64,000 nt of DNA. Origin: Verrucomicrobiaceae bacterium (lineage in GTDB: Bacteria > Verrucomicrobiota > Verrucomicrobiia > Verrucomicrobiales > Verrucomicrobiaceae). Location of the stretch: contig JAIXYN010000033.1 of assembly GCA_027490195.1 (NCBI GenBank), positions 1 through 64,000 of the forward strand, read 5' to 3'. The notes beneath the pieces were generated by a model that saw only the letters and a list, made by a program, of their open reading frames with translations, ran no database searches and had not been told where the DNA came from. Below, one piece after another: positions 20,344 through 30,200 of this stretch. How positions within the stretch are numbered: the stretch's first letter is position 1; the number at the start of each line of letters is the position of its first letter. The translations under genes were made by a program, and so were the position numbers.

Positions 20344-20374
20344 GGCGTGAGTCAGGCGCGGGAAGAGAGGTGCT

Positions 20375-20392
20375 GGCATGCCTCCGGCATGC
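20375..20392. repeat. GGCATGC hairpin beside transposase
   Basis: Near-perfect hairpin with arms GCATGCC and GGCATGC around a TCC loop, between the transposase stop and the right REP element. It resembles the 19742-19758 hairpin in form (same TCC/GGA-type loop), so the two may be variants of one element. Confidence 0.5.
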
Positions 20393-20419
20393 GCCCGTGA
20401 GAGGGGGCCGGGTGGATGC

Positions 20420-20472
20420 GCTTTCCAGGGGTCTTCGACCCCTGGCTACCTTCTGCGATCCCTTCGGGATCG
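20420..20472 (-). repeat. Right 53-bp REP element flanking transposase
   Basis: Inverted copy of 19662-19714, 50 of 53 positions identical after reverse complementing. The two hairpins are both preserved, including a compensated loop change (TCGAAGA in place of TCGCAGA). Confidence 0.85.
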
Positions 20473-20524
20473 TGGTCCAAGCAACCTTAGGCGAAGGTCG
20501 AATTTGAAGCCATGTGAAGCATCA

Positions 20525-21247
20525 TCAGCCTACGGTGAACTCCAGTTTCGTATGGCTAAAATCGACGAACGGAAAGGCATAGGGCTGGCCATTTATTTCC
20601 ACGTAAATGTTTCCATTCCCGACACCTAAAATCCGGCCCATGTCAGGAAAAGGCTCGGCACTCGGTGGATCAGGCACTCCAAAATACTTCGTCGTCCATG
20701 CGGGGGCTTTGCCGGGTTGTATAGATCTTTCGAAAACGAAGAACCGTGTGGTTCCGCCGCACAGATCCTCAAAGACTACGAGAGTGTGACTTTCAGGATT
20801 GTAGAAAATGCGATTCTCGGTTGGCCCTTCATTTGGGGTAGAAAAAAGGCTTTCCGCCTCAGCGACCAATTTGTTATCCCACAGAAGCTGATAGCGTGAC
20901 TCGGTGCGTGTCGGGCCGTAAGGATGCCCGTCGGCGTAGATGGCTTTTCCGAGTCGTAACTTCAACGTCAAATAATCTCCAAGCTGCATGGACTTGAACC
21001 GGTGACCGGGTCCTTTGGATTCTTCAATCTTTGGGACATCTTCTCGCGAACACTGATAGCGGCCATAACGCTCCAAAAATCGAACTTTCGCGTTGGCCTC
21101 GCGTTCCCGTAACTGAGCGGCCTCTTTCTGCATGCGGGCTTGTTCGGCTTCATAAGTGCGCTTCCACTCGGACTTCTTTTTGTATTCTGCCGAATGGCAT
21201 CCGGTGATCACGCTCAAACTAAGGAGCAAAAAATGTGACTTCTTCAT
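20525..21247 (-). CDS. Small lipoprotein, function unknown
   Basis: 240 residues with a clear lipoprotein signal: Lys-Lys start, Leu-rich run, lipobox ITGC with Cys17. Residues 22-60 are highly charged and helical (E/K/R/A-rich, coiled-coil-like), then a mostly beta domain with aromatic strands follows. No enzyme motif is recognised. It sits 6 bases upstream of the end of the DUF255 gene region on the same strand, that is, it is the gene following DUF255 and could share its transcript. Base composition is AT-richer than in the DUF255 gene, which hints at a separate origin. Confidence 0.75.
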   Translation of the reverse strand: MKKSHFLLLSLSVITGCHSAEYKKKSEWKRTYEAEQARMQKEAAQLREREANAKVRFLERYGRYQCSREDVPKIEESKGPGHRFKSMQLGDYLTLKLRLGKAIYADGHPYGPTRTESRYQLLWDNKLVAEAESLFSTPNEGPTENRIFYNPESHTLVVFEDLCGGTTRFFVFERSIQPGKAPAWTTKYFGVPDPPSAEPFPDMGRILGVGNGNIYVEINGQPYAFPFVDFSHTKLEFTVG

Positions 21248-21253
21248 GCGAGA

Positions 21254-23431
21254 CTACTTCCCCAGCACCTTCTCCAACCCCTCCACCGTCGTCACCGGCG
21301 CCTGGCACGTAAAATTCTGGCACACATACGCCGCAGGCTGACCATTCACCGGCTTCATGTCTGCTAGAACTTCATTGTGCGTCGCGAGCCATTGCTGACC
21401 AGCTCCGCCATCCGCACAGAGGATCACCGCAGTGGGCAGAAACCGGCGATGCACACTCGCGGCGAGAGCCTTGAACGCCGCGCTGTTCACATCTCCCGCC
21501 AATACAACCTGCTGCTTGCCGCGATGATGCATGTCAAACGCAATGGCCATCACCGGCACCGAGGACGGAGTGCTTTGCAGCGTCGAACCAAAGAGCGCAA
21601 AAATCTTCTCGGCCTGCTTCTTCCACTCGTCTTTGGCGAGCAACGCGCTGAGGCGCACGAGATTGAGCGCGGCGAGCGAGTTCGGCGAAGGCTCGGCACC
21701 GTCGTAGTCCTCCTTGATGCGGAGCACGCTGTTCGGCATGTCCGTGTGCACGCTGTAGTAGCCGCCGTGTTTCGTGTCGAGAAACAGCGCATCCATCTCC
21801 GTCTGCAAAGCCGTGGCCCACTGCAGCCACTTCACTTCAAACGAAGCCTGATAGAGATCAATCAGCCCGTGAATCAGGCAGGCGTAGTCGATGGCGAAGG
21901 CCCTCGGCCCGCGCTCTCCATCACGCCAGGAGCGGTGCAGCTCTTTGCCCGGTGTGGTGCAAAGCTGGTCATGCAGGAACTGCGCGGCATCCGCAGCGAG
22001 TGTGATCATCTCAGCATCCCCAAACGCAGCCCCCGCACGGGCGAGCCCGGAAATCATGAGCCCATTCCATGCTGCAATGACCTTGTCATCCAGATGGGGA
22101 CGCGGGCGCTTTGCACGTGCTTCAAACAGCGTGGCTGTGCCTTGGTCGATGATGCCTTTGACCTCTTCCGGCGTTTTCTTGAAATACTCCGCAGTCTTCT
22201 TGAAGGAGATCGCACGGTATAAAGTATTCAGCCCCTTGAGTTCCCCTTGCGGATCGCTTTCAGGCCTTGCATTCCCATCGCGGCGCGCACCGTAGGCGTA
22301 GCGGAAGATGCTGCCGTTTTCCTTGCCCAGCAGTTCATCGATCTCAGCGGCTTTCCAGACATAGAAGGCCCCTTCGGTTTTGTGCGCGGCATTGGCACTT
22401 GCTAGGCTGTCGGCATCTTCAGCGGAGAAGAATCCGCCATCCTTCTGCCGCAGATCGCGCTTCACATAGGCCACCGTGCTGCGCACGATGTTTTCAAACA
22501 GCACATTCTGCGAGAGCTGCCACGCCTCCGTATAGGCCGTGAGCAGCTGTGCCTGATCGTACAGCATCTTTTCGTAATGCGGGATGTGCCAGTAGCCATC
22601 CACGCTGTAGCGATGAAACCCGCCGCCGATGTGGTCGCGCATGCCGCCATTGGCCATGCCGCGCAGCGTTTTCACCGTCATCTCCATCGCCCAGTTGCTC
22701 TCGGATTCGCGGTCATTGCCCTTCCGTTCCGCCAGGATGCGGTGAACCCGCATCAGCATGTTCAGCGATGTCGGTCTTGGAAACTTTGGCGCACTGCCAA
22801 ACCCGCCCTCATGATAATCAAACGAGCCCGAGAGATCATCGTAGGCCTTCTGCACCAGCGTCTCATGATTGATTTCATCCAGCGCGGTGTTTTCGTTGTC
22901 CAAGTGGTCCTGCAGCTTCTCCACCGAGCGCGCGGCACGTTCGTCGATGCCCTTGCGATCTTCCGTCCACACCTTGTGAAGTTCGTTGAGCAGGTTCTTA
23001 AAGCCGATGCGTCCCGGCGAGTTCTCCGGCGGATAATACGTGCCGCCGTAAAACGGCTTCAGCTCCGGTGTCAGGAAGACACTCATTGGCCAGCCACCGT
23101 GGCCGCTCGCCGCCTGCACATAGGTCATGTACGTCAGGTCCACATCCGGCCGCTCCTCGCGATCCACTTTGATGGGAATGAAGTTCTCATTGATGATCTT
23201 TGCCGTCTCCTCGTTCTCAAACGACTCGCGCTCCATCACATGGCACCAGTGGCAGGTCGAGTAGCCGGAGGAGAGGAAGATCGGCTTGTCCTCCGCCTTC
23301 GCTTTTTTGAACGCTTCCTCGCCCCACGGCAGCCAGTTCACCGGATTGTGGGCGTGCTGCAGCAGGTAGGGCGAGCGCTCTTTGGCGAGGGCGTTGGTAA
23401 ATTTAGGGGGCTGGCCGGTCGTATCACTCAT
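21254..23431 (-). CDS. DUF255 thioredoxin-domain protein (YyaL/SPATA20 type)
   Basis: 725 residues from ATG 23431. The N-terminal 160 residues are the DUF255 thioredoxin-like domain: the opening [31 protein letters not shown], and the redox motif CHWC at 60-63 followed by [12 protein letters not shown]. The rest is an (alpha/alpha) barrel of the glycoside-hydrolase-like type seen in YyaL and SPATA20 ([32 protein letters not shown]). The biochemical role of the family is not settled; a cellobiose epimerase-like fold with a thioredoxin domain is the usual description. In-frame starts further upstream overlap the DUF3999 gene and encode no family sequence. Confidence 0.93.
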   Translation of the reverse strand: MSDTTGQPPKFTNALAKERSPYLLQHAHNPVNWLPWGEEAFKKAKAEDKPIFLSSGYSTCHWCHVMERESFENEETAKIINENFIPIKVDREERPDVDLTYMTYVQAASGHGGWPMSVFLTPELKPFYGGTYYPPENSPGRIGFKNLLNELHKVWTEDRKGIDERAARSVEKLQDHLDNENTALDEINHETLVQKAYDDLSGSFDYHEGGFGSAPKFPRPTSLNMLMRVHRILAERKGNDRESESNWAMEMTVKTLRGMANGGMRDHIGGGFHRYSVDGYWHIPHYEKMLYDQAQLLTAYTEAWQLSQNVLFENIVRSTVAYVKRDLRQKDGGFFSAEDADSLASANAAHKTEGAFYVWKAAEIDELLGKENGSIFRYAYGARRDGNARPESDPQGELKGLNTLYRAISFKKTAEYFKKTPEEVKGIIDQGTATLFEARAKRPRPHLDDKVIAAWNGLMISGLARAGAAFGDAEMITLAADAAQFLHDQLCTTPGKELHRSWRDGERGPRAFAIDYACLIHGLIDLYQASFEVKWLQWATALQTEMDALFLDTKHGGYYSVHTDMPNSVLRIKEDYDGAEPSPNSLAALNLVRLSALLAKDEWKKQAEKIFALFGSTLQSTPSSVPVMAIAFDMHHRGKQQVVLAGDVNSAAFKALAASVHRRFLPTAVILCADGGAGQQWLATHNEVLADMKPVNGQPAAYVCQNFTCQAPVTTVEGLEKVLGK

Positions 23432-23490
23432 GGTGGGGGGGAATGAGATAACGTCCGCATGAGGGCCGGGGTTGCAAGGGGCGAAGCTCT

Positions 23491-25413
23491 TCACTCCACC
23501 TTCTTCGGCAGCATTTTCGCCACCACCCACAGCAGCGCTCCCACCACCAGCGCCAGTGCGGCCCAGAGCCAGGGGCTGCCTTTGCCGGAGGGGCCGCTGG
23601 CATCGGCCTCGTAGCCGGGCAGCCTTTCTTCCTCGCCCAGTGTGGCGGCGACCTTCGTGGCATTTTCAAAATCATTCCGCACCAGCTGGAGATCGTAGCG
23701 CGTGTAGGGAGCGCGGCGGTTGCCATAGCAGAGCTGCACGGGCGTGGTGTCCGGCACACGAAACAGCAGCCGCACCACGGGATACAAGACGCGGGCGGCG
23801 GTCATCTGCAGCCGCGGATTGTCGCCATTGTCCGTGGCGAGGCGGATCGAGGCGGCGCGTGGGGCTGTGTAGAGTGCCAGATGGAACGTGTTGGCAGCCT
23901 GGCCGGGCAGGCGCTGCCAGTTGGCATTGCTCAGGATGCGTTCGAAATGACCCTTCTCGGACAGATGCTGTTCGGAAACAGTGAGCGTGCGCGCGAACAA
24001 GGGCGTGGGAGAGTCCAGCAGCAGCTCGCTGGCCGGGAAATTGCCAAACGGCATCTGGATGTCCCATTTGGACCACGTTGGTGCCTTGGGATCGGGCACT
24101 TCGACAATGGGAACCTCGACCTCGCGATCCACGCCCGGTTTGATGGCGATAAACGGGAGCTGATGACCATCGCGCACGACACGCATGTCATGCAGATCAT
24201 TCGCCGTGCGTGCGAGCACTTCGGGAATCAGCTCCACCACCAGCACACCGGCCTCTTTGAACTGTACGGGCCGCTGAAACGACCACGGAGAAACATCTAT
24301 CGCCGGACCGACGTCGCCCACCTCCGGTGCGGTGGCAGTCTTGCGAAAATCCGCATTGGCCTCCACGGCGCTGGCCATGGCAGATTGCGCCGAGGCGTCA
24401 CGCAGCTTGTCACCGAGTGCGGCGATGTCGTAGCGCGGCTCGGCAGCCTGCGCATTGCCAATGTAGAGCTGCCATTCGCCAGCAGCATCGGCTTGAAACA
24501 CCACGGGCACCGGATGCCGTGTGGCCTCAATGCTCTCGATCCGCAGCGGAGGGCTGTCGCCATTGCGAATGACAAGCTCGACTTCGCGCGTGGTGGCCAA
24601 TTGATGCACCGCGATGTCGAGATCCTCCGCGCTGCGACCTTCGTACTGGAATCGGAAAACTGTGGCATGTGAATCCAGCAAGGAAGCTTCACGTTGAAAC
24701 ACAGGTTCTGGCGTGTGCACCCGTAGGTTTCCGAGCAAAACATTGGCGCTGCCAAGATCGAGTTTGAGATGTGTTTCGCCCGCTTTTTCCGTGCGCCCAC
24801 GGATCGTCAGAGGCTGCGCCAGGGTGCGCAATTCAGGCAAGTCACGCCGCACCTGCGCGCCAGTGAAGACAACAGGTTTGCTGCGGGCGTCGTCTATGGT
24901 GACACGGAAATGCGTCCATGCTGCGGAAGCGAAGTTGAAGCGCAGGCGCTCCGTGCCGTTCTGGCGGCAGAGCAGTTCATTGCTGGCGAGTGCCTGCCAG
25001 TTGGTGCCATCATGGCTGGCCTCCAGCGTTGCGGATTTGATGAACTCGGAGGCATGAGTTTGCAGCAGCACTTCCGTGGTCGTGCTGCCTTCAGGTGGCT
25101 GGAATTCGAGCACGGTGGTACTCGGATTGAGCGTGATTTTGAATCCGAGCGCGTTAATCATCTCAGGCCGGATGATGCGTGGCAAAGCGATGACGTACGG
25201 CATCGCGGTACCGGCAGGACTGACGACCCGCAGATCATGAAATGCCGCACCGCCCGCCGCACTTGAAGCATCCAGCAACGCCGGTTCGAGTTCAATCCGG
25301 GTGAGGCCGGGCTGAGTGATTCGTACCGTTTGACGATGCGTCCAGGCGGCAAAGTCAGCCTCACTGGCTGCCAAGGGCATGCACAAGGCAATGAACAGGA
25401 GATGCGGTTTCAT
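23491..25413 (-). CDS. DUF3999 family envelope protein
   Basis: 640 residues from ATG 25413, with an N-terminal signal peptide (about 1-20, ending near AASEA) and a single C-terminal membrane segment (about 612-632, [19 protein letters not shown]) followed by a short basic tail. The periplasmic bulk is beta-rich and contains discoidin-like strands typical of DUF3999. Members are frequently encoded beside DUF2339 membrane proteins, exactly as here (55 bases after that gene, same strand). Function is unknown; the arrangement suggests a periplasmic partner of the DUF2339 protein. It is followed by the DUF255 gene. Confidence 0.85.
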   Translation of the reverse strand: MKPHLLFIALCMPLAASEADFAAWTHRQTVRITQPGLTRIELEPALLDASSAAGGAAFHDLRVVSPAGTAMPYVIALPRIIRPEMINALGFKITLNPSTTVLEFQPPEGSTTTEVLLQTHASEFIKSATLEASHDGTNWQALASNELLCRQNGTERLRFNFASAAWTHFRVTIDDARSKPVVFTGAQVRRDLPELRTLAQPLTIRGRTEKAGETHLKLDLGSANVLLGNLRVHTPEPVFQREASLLDSHATVFRFQYEGRSAEDLDIAVHQLATTREVELVIRNGDSPPLRIESIEATRHPVPVVFQADAAGEWQLYIGNAQAAEPRYDIAALGDKLRDASAQSAMASAVEANADFRKTATAPEVGDVGPAIDVSPWSFQRPVQFKEAGVLVVELIPEVLARTANDLHDMRVVRDGHQLPFIAIKPGVDREVEVPIVEVPDPKAPTWSKWDIQMPFGNFPASELLLDSPTPLFARTLTVSEQHLSEKGHFERILSNANWQRLPGQAANTFHLALYTAPRAASIRLATDNGDNPRLQMTAARVLYPVVRLLFRVPDTTPVQLCYGNRRAPYTRYDLQLVRNDFENATKVAATLGEEERLPGYEADASGPSGKGSPWLWAALALVVGALLWVVAKMLPKKVE

Positions 25414-25468
25414 GATTGGGAAAAAGTACTCATGAGCTTTAGCGCATTTTGGGCGCATGGAGCTCGGG

Positions 25469-28400
25469 TTAAAGTTCAGGATTGCTTTTGTCGTCACCAA
25501 GAAAACGTTGATATAGAAACGAGGCCGCCAGCGCAATGATGGCAACCACGATCAGCGCTCCAATGCGGTAGATGCTTTCGATGTTCGCGAGATCATGCAG
25601 AAACAGCTTCAGCAGCGCCACAGCCAGCAAACCGATGCCTGCATACCGCGTGGGTGCGTTGCGTTGCCAGATGCCGATCATGAGCAGGACGAGCGCATAC
25701 AAGGCCCAGGCGATGGTGTAGGTCATGTCGCGGCCGAAATTGCCGTCGAAGTCGAACGTGATCGAGCGTTCACCCGCAGGCGTGAAGGCATCCGCGATCT
25801 CTATGTTCAGCAGCAAAAAGAGCAGGATGCCACCAAGGGCGCAAAACAGGCCGCGCAGGTTGACCTTGTTCCAGCAATCATTCGGCGGCGCGAGACAGCG
25901 CGCAGCGGCAAACATCGCGAGTGCCGACAGGCTGTAGGCATAAAGCTGCCAGTTGAGGATCGCCGTTTCTCCGCGCGTTTGATATTCCAGCACCGCAGGA
26001 TTGAGCGCTAGGCGCACGAAAGAGGCGACGAGCAGCACCGTGCCGGTACCCCGCAGTCCCGGATGCGGCACGCGGCGGAAGAGCCAGCACAGCGCGGCAC
26101 CCTCCAGCGCCCAGCCCAGCGTGATCCACTGCTTTTCAAACTGGATCGGGAAAATGAGCGTGATGAAAAACAGCGCCACACCACCGAACCACGCGAGCTG
26201 AGTGAGCCGTGCAGGATTGTCTGCGCTGTGCTGTTTCAACACAAACACGAGGCACGCCAGCGGCGTGATCGCAAAGGCCAGCGGAAGCAGCCCCATCATC
26301 TCATTCGGCCAAGCCAGACTCACGGCGCGATAGACCAAACCAAAAGTCCCCAAGCCTGCAGCCGCAGACGCGATCCATGGGAGTTTGCGTTTAGCAAAGA
26401 GCTTGTGAAACACGAACGGGAATGCCGTGAACAGCAAATAGAACCCGATATACCACAGCAGCGGCGTGTCGGCATACTCCACTCTGAAGCTTTGCTGATG
26501 CCAGGCCCACTCAAGCGCCAGCACGCAGCCAAGCGCCGTGGGCACCAGCACGGTGATGCCGCTGATCCGGGCCAGACCAAGCAGAAACACCGTGAGCAGT
26601 AGCGCGAGTCCAAACACCGAAGAAGGATCCGCCACATGTAGATGAAGCGTGGCCAAAATCAGCAGCGCAAACGGCAGCACCGCAGAACTCACGGGCAACA
26701 TCGACGCCATCGGCACCTTGGGCATTTTGCGAGAGAGAAAACTGCTGGCGATGCCAAACAGCACCGCGAAACCACCCAGTACGATGAGGAACTGGCTCAG
26801 GCTTCCCGTGGTGTTCACTGGCAGACCAAACAACCAAGCTCCGGCAGTGAACAGGGTGAGCGCCAGCGCGGCGAGCACCGGAACCAATGCGCCGGTGAAA
26901 ATCGCGAGGCCAATGATGAGCAGATCGACCAGCAAGATCGCAGGCCAAATCATGAGGCTGATCGAATCAAGACACAGCACAGGCATGAGCATCAGCACCA
27001 GCGTGATCACCGGCGTCCAGCTCATGAACAGCGTGGCGGACTGACTGCGGCGCTGCCACAAGACGGCGAAGGTCGTGTGCAGAAGGCCAAAGCCGAGATA
27101 GATGCCGAGTGCGTAGGGCAGCAGTTCGGCATTAAGCTTCGTCGTGGTCCAAATCGACAAATGCAGGAAGGTCAGTGTGGCGATGATGCCCTGAGCCCTG
27201 GCCACACGCGGCTGTTGCCAGACGATCATCAAGACGACGGCGTTGATGCCGAGTACAAAGGAGTAGAGCAGCGTGGGCCGCTCCGTGATGGCCCCAAACC
27301 CAAGGAAGACAAATGCGGCGAAGAGCGCACTGCCGCACAGCGCCAGCGCCGCGCCAGCCGGGAAATCATCCTCATCCTCACGCTGCCGCGACCACCAGGC
27401 GGCGAGCATGAACAGCGTGGCGAAGCCGAGAAACACGATCACTGGCACCCACGTGGCCGAACCAAGGGCATACTGGGATGAGCGGAAGAATTTCACCATC
27501 CACCCCGCCTGCATGAGGATCGTGCCAGCAGCCGCCAAAGCGGTGAGATGCAGCCAGCGCTTGTTTTTAGCCACAGCAAGTACGCCGATGTCGAGCAAGG
27601 CGATGTAACTGAACAGTCCGAAGGGATTGTCATGACCGGTGGAGCAGAGGATCGGCGTCAGAAAGCCCCCGAGCATGCCTAGCACCGCGACCACCTGCGC
27701 CTCCATGCGCACCGCGAGCAGGAACGCCGCTGCGGTGATGAGCGTCATCAGGCCAAAGGCGACGAGTGCATGATGGAATGGCGGAATCTTCCACAGAGAG
27801 TGAGCGGCAAAGGTCATGCCGTAGAGGACCACGACGCCCGTGGCGGTGAGTGTGCCTCCGAGTGTGACATAGCGTTTCCGCTGATTCATCACCACGCCAC
27901 CGACGACCAGCCCTGTGCCCACGACAAAGCCAATCGCGGTGCGCAGCTCGGGCGAAATCCAGCCTTGCTCGATGCTGAGCTTCACAAAGAAGATAACGCC
28001 GAGAAACAAGGCCAGTCCACCGACCCACGCGAAGAGCTTTGCGCCCATGAATTGCTCCAGAGAAATGCTGGGAGCAGGCGCGGGACGCGGTCTGGCTGCG
28101 ACAGACGGGCTGAAGGCCGGAGGGCGAACCGCAGGAGATGGCTCGGGCGTTTTGGCAGCAACCAGTTCAGGCTGGGGAATCGGCGGCGGTGCAGCCGGTG
28201 CTGTGACAAAGACGGGTTCAGGCGCATGAAGTGGAGCGACAGGTTCCGGAGGAGTCATGGCGGCCACAACAGCAGTAGGAACTTCCTGCGGCGGTGGCGG
28301 CATGTTCACGGCTTCAAGCGCCTCGATGCGCCGGACCAGCCGCGCCTCACGTTCGAGATTGCGCGCAGCAGTTTCGCGAAGTGAGCCGATTTCTCGGTCC

Positions 28401-28507
28401 AGCTCCTCAGTGCGCTTGCGGGCCTTCGTCGCAAAGACGAGGGCGACGATGGGCATGATGAGCACCGCGCCACCGATGATCACGAGAACAAGAATGATTT
28501 CATCCAT
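25469..28507 (-). CDS. DUF2339 polytopic membrane protein
   Basis: 1012 residues from ATG 28507. One N-terminal membrane segment (about 3-25), a charged coiled-coil part (RKRTEELDREIGSLRE to about 65), a Pro/Ala-rich linker to about 165, then more than twenty hydrophobic segments to the C-terminus. The sequence after the linker (LEQFMGAKLFAWVGGLALFLGVIFFVKLSIEQGW) is the hallmark of DUF2339. The role is unknown. It heads a two-gene unit with DUF3999. The gene is divergent from the LysR-type regulator that starts 89 bases away, a layout often seen when a LysR protein controls its neighbour; that is inference. Confidence 0.9.
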   Translation of the reverse strand: MDEIILVLVIIGGAVLIMPIVALVFATKARKRTEELDREIGSLRETAARNLEREARLVRRIEALEAVNMPPPPQEVPTAVVAAMTPPEPVAPLHAPEPVFVTAPAAPPPIPQPELVAAKTPEPSPAVRPPAFSPSVAARPRPAPAPSISLEQFMGAKLFAWVGGLALFLGVIFFVKLSIEQGWISPELRTAIGFVVGTGLVVGGVVMNQRKRYVTLGGTLTATGVVVLYGMTFAAHSLWKIPPFHHALVAFGLMTLITAAAFLLAVRMEAQVVAVLGMLGGFLTPILCSTGHDNPFGLFSYIALLDIGVLAVAKNKRWLHLTALAAAGTILMQAGWMVKFFRSSQYALGSATWVPVIVFLGFATLFMLAAWWSRQREDEDDFPAGAALALCGSALFAAFVFLGFGAITERPTLLYSFVLGINAVVLMIVWQQPRVARAQGIIATLTFLHLSIWTTTKLNAELLPYALGIYLGFGLLHTTFAVLWQRRSQSATLFMSWTPVITLVLMLMPVLCLDSISLMIWPAILLVDLLIIGLAIFTGALVPVLAALALTLFTAGAWLFGLPVNTTGSLSQFLIVLGGFAVLFGIASSFLSRKMPKVPMASMLPVSSAVLPFALLILATLHLHVADPSSVFGLALLLTVFLLGLARISGITVLVPTALGCVLALEWAWHQQSFRVEYADTPLLWYIGFYLLFTAFPFVFHKLFAKRKLPWIASAAAGLGTFGLVYRAVSLAWPNEMMGLLPLAFAITPLACLVFVLKQHSADNPARLTQLAWFGGVALFFITLIFPIQFEKQWITLGWALEGAALCWLFRRVPHPGLRGTGTVLLVASFVRLALNPAVLEYQTRGETAILNWQLYAYSLSALAMFAAARCLAPPNDCWNKVNLRGLFCALGGILLFLLLNIEIADAFTPAGERSITFDFDGNFGRDMTYTIAWALYALVLLMIGIWQRNAPTRYAGIGLLAVALLKLFLHDLANIESIYRIGALIVVAIIALAASFLYQRFLGDDKSNPEL

Positions 28508-28596
28508 AATGCTGCGCAGTCTCTCAGAGTCCGCAGACAAGGGAAATTGATATTTCCATGTGGCATCATTGATAAACCGTATAGCCTTTCGCCAGC

Positions 28597-29472
28597 ATGA
28601 ACGTCCATCACCTCGAACTCTTCTACTATGTGGCACGTCACGGCGGCGTCAGTGCGGCGGCACGGGCGATGCCCTATGGCATCCAGCAGCCAGCCATCAG
28701 CGCCCAGATTCTGCAGCTTGAAGATGCGCTCGGAGTCACCTTGTACCAGCGGCGCCCTTTTCAACTCTCGCGGGAAGGACAGACGCTCTATGACTTCATC
28801 GCACCCTTTTTCGCTGGCCTTTCGGAGATGGGCGACCGCCTGCGTGGCGGTGGTGAAAACCGGCTGCGCATTGCATCTGCCGAGGTCGTGCAGCGGGACT
28901 ACCTGCCGGAGCTCTGCGCACGCATGCGCCGGCGCGTGAAGGGTTTTCATTTCACGCTCACCCATGGCCGACAGCAGGAGATCGAGACCCTGCTGGCCGC
29001 GCAGGAGGTGGATATTGGATTCGGCACGTTGATGGAAAAGACGGTGGCCAACATCGAGTCACGTGAACTGCTTCGGCTGCCCATGGTCCTGATCGTGCCA
29101 AAGCAGAGCGGCATCACGAAAGCCGAACAGATTTTTGAAAAGGATCGCATCGATCTGCCGCTCGTGGCGCTGGAAGCCAAAGATGTGGTATCACGTTCCT
29201 TTCAGACTGCCTTGCGCCAGCGTGGTCTCGAATGGCTGCCCAGCCTCGAAGTCGGCAGCTTCGATCTCGTGCTACGCTACGTTGTGGAAGGTTTCGGCGC
29301 GGGCCTAGTGCTGCGCCATCCACGCATGGAACTGCCTGCGAACGTGAAAGCACTCGCGTTGGATGATTTTCCTCCGCTATGCTTCGGGGCGCTTTGGACA
29401 GGTCGTCTTTCGCCGTTGGGCGAGGCTTTTCTAGCGGAAGCGACTGCGTTGGCGAGTGAGCTGGCGGGGTAA
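28597..29472 (+). CDS. LysR-family transcription regulator
   Basis: 291 residues. The N-terminal winged helix-turn-helix is clear (HHLELFYYVARHGGVSAAARA, then QQPAISAQILQLEDALGVTLYQR), followed by the linker helix and a periplasmic-binding-like effector domain (about 90-290) with the usual LRIASAEVV opening and a VEGFGAGLVL segment. The first helix carries MPYGIQQPAIS, a short insertion compared with the usual SQPAVS spacing, which is seen in a subgroup of verrucomicrobial members. Divergent from the DUF2339 gene; the 89-base gap at 28508-28596 should hold the operator for both. Confidence 0.92.
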   Translation: MNVHHLELFYYVARHGGVSAAARAMPYGIQQPAISAQILQLEDALGVTLYQRRPFQLSREGQTLYDFIAPFFAGLSEMGDRLRGGGENRLRIASAEVVQRDYLPELCARMRRRVKGFHFTLTHGRQQEIETLLAAQEVDIGFGTLMEKTVANIESRELLRLPMVLIVPKQSGITKAEQIFEKDRIDLPLVALEAKDVVSRSFQTALRQRGLEWLPSLEVGSFDLVLRYVVEGFGAGLVLRHPRMELPANVKALALDDFPPLCFGALWTGRLSPLGEAFLAEATALASELAG

Positions 29473-29537
29473 TGGCTGTCGCCTGCCACAACATTCATAT
29501 GAATATGCTTCGCACCTTTGCGTCGGAGTTGGGGACT

Positions 29538-30119
29538 ATGAAAACCAAAACTCTCCTTCTTCTTGCTTCGCTGACGGTCGCTGTTTCTCTCACTTCCTGT
29601 GATCAGCTCGCCGGCCCTTACACCTCCAGCTATGGGTCAGGGTATGGCTCCTCGTATGCATCGCGGCCTAACTACTACGGCGGTGGCTACAACTCACGGC
29701 CGGTGGTTTCATACAACAGCTTCAATAGCTACAACTCGCGTCCCTATTCCTATTCGGGCCATTCAAACCGCTCCTATCCCTCGACGTCATTTGCATCATC
29801 CATGCGCGGCTTTGGTTTCAATGGCGGGAGCTCGGGTGCACCAGCGCACCACTCCAGCGGCGGCTACTTATCAGCACCGTCCGGCAGCCATTCCACGCAT
29901 CACTCCAGCGGTGGCTTTGGCGCTCCTGGCTCCTTTGGTGGAAGCTCCCATCATTCCGGCGGCAGCTCCGGTGGTGGAATTAGCGGCGGATTTGGCGGTG
30001 GCTCGCTAGGCGGCTCCAGCTTTGGCGGTGCATCCCACCACAGCAGCCATTCATCGGGTGGTGCACCCAGGCACACCAGTGGCGGTCACCACAGCAGCAG
30101 TCATCATGGCTTGCATTGA
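29538..30119 (+). CDS. Gly/Ser/His/Tyr-rich lipoprotein
   Basis: 193 residues from ATG 29538. Lipoprotein signal with lipobox LTSC (Cys at about 21), then low-complexity sequence to the end: a Tyr/Ser/Asn/Gly part (about 28-90) followed by repeated His-His-Ser-Ser-Gly-Gly units (about 110-193). Such sequence is probably disordered and may bind metal through the His pairs or act in the cell surface. Composition rules out a shadow frame: only this frame has a signal peptide and repeat periodicity, and a strong terminator follows 38 bases after the stop. No named family. Confidence 0.8.
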   Translation: MKTKTLLLLASLTVAVSLTSCDQLAGPYTSSYGSGYGSSYASRPNYYGGGYNSRPVVSYNSFNSYNSRPYSYSGHSNRSYPSTSFASSMRGFGFNGGSSGAPAHHSSGGYLSAPSGSHSTHHSSGGFGAPGSFGGSSHHSGGSSGGGISGGFGGGSLGGSSFGGASHHSSHSSGGAPRHTSGGHHSSSHHGLH

Positions 30120-30156
30120 TGCTGGAACAGAATGCCGCGAGATCTGATCAAGACAG

Positions 30157-30186
30157 CGCCCGGAGTTCATCTCCGGGCGTTTTTTT
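30157..30186 (+). terminator. Rho-independent terminator
   Basis: Nine-base perfect stem (CGCCCGGAG at 30157-30165 and CTCCGGGCG at 30171-30179), five-base loop TTCAT, then seven T at 30180-30186. Ends the transcript of the His/Gly-rich lipoprotein gene. Confidence 0.93.
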
Positions 30187-30200
30187 GTCGCTGATCCGAC

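Noticed and set aside
25414..25545. Longer start for the DUF3999 gene
   Set aside because: The extra 44 codons run into the end of the DUF2339 gene and would put the signal peptide inside the protein.
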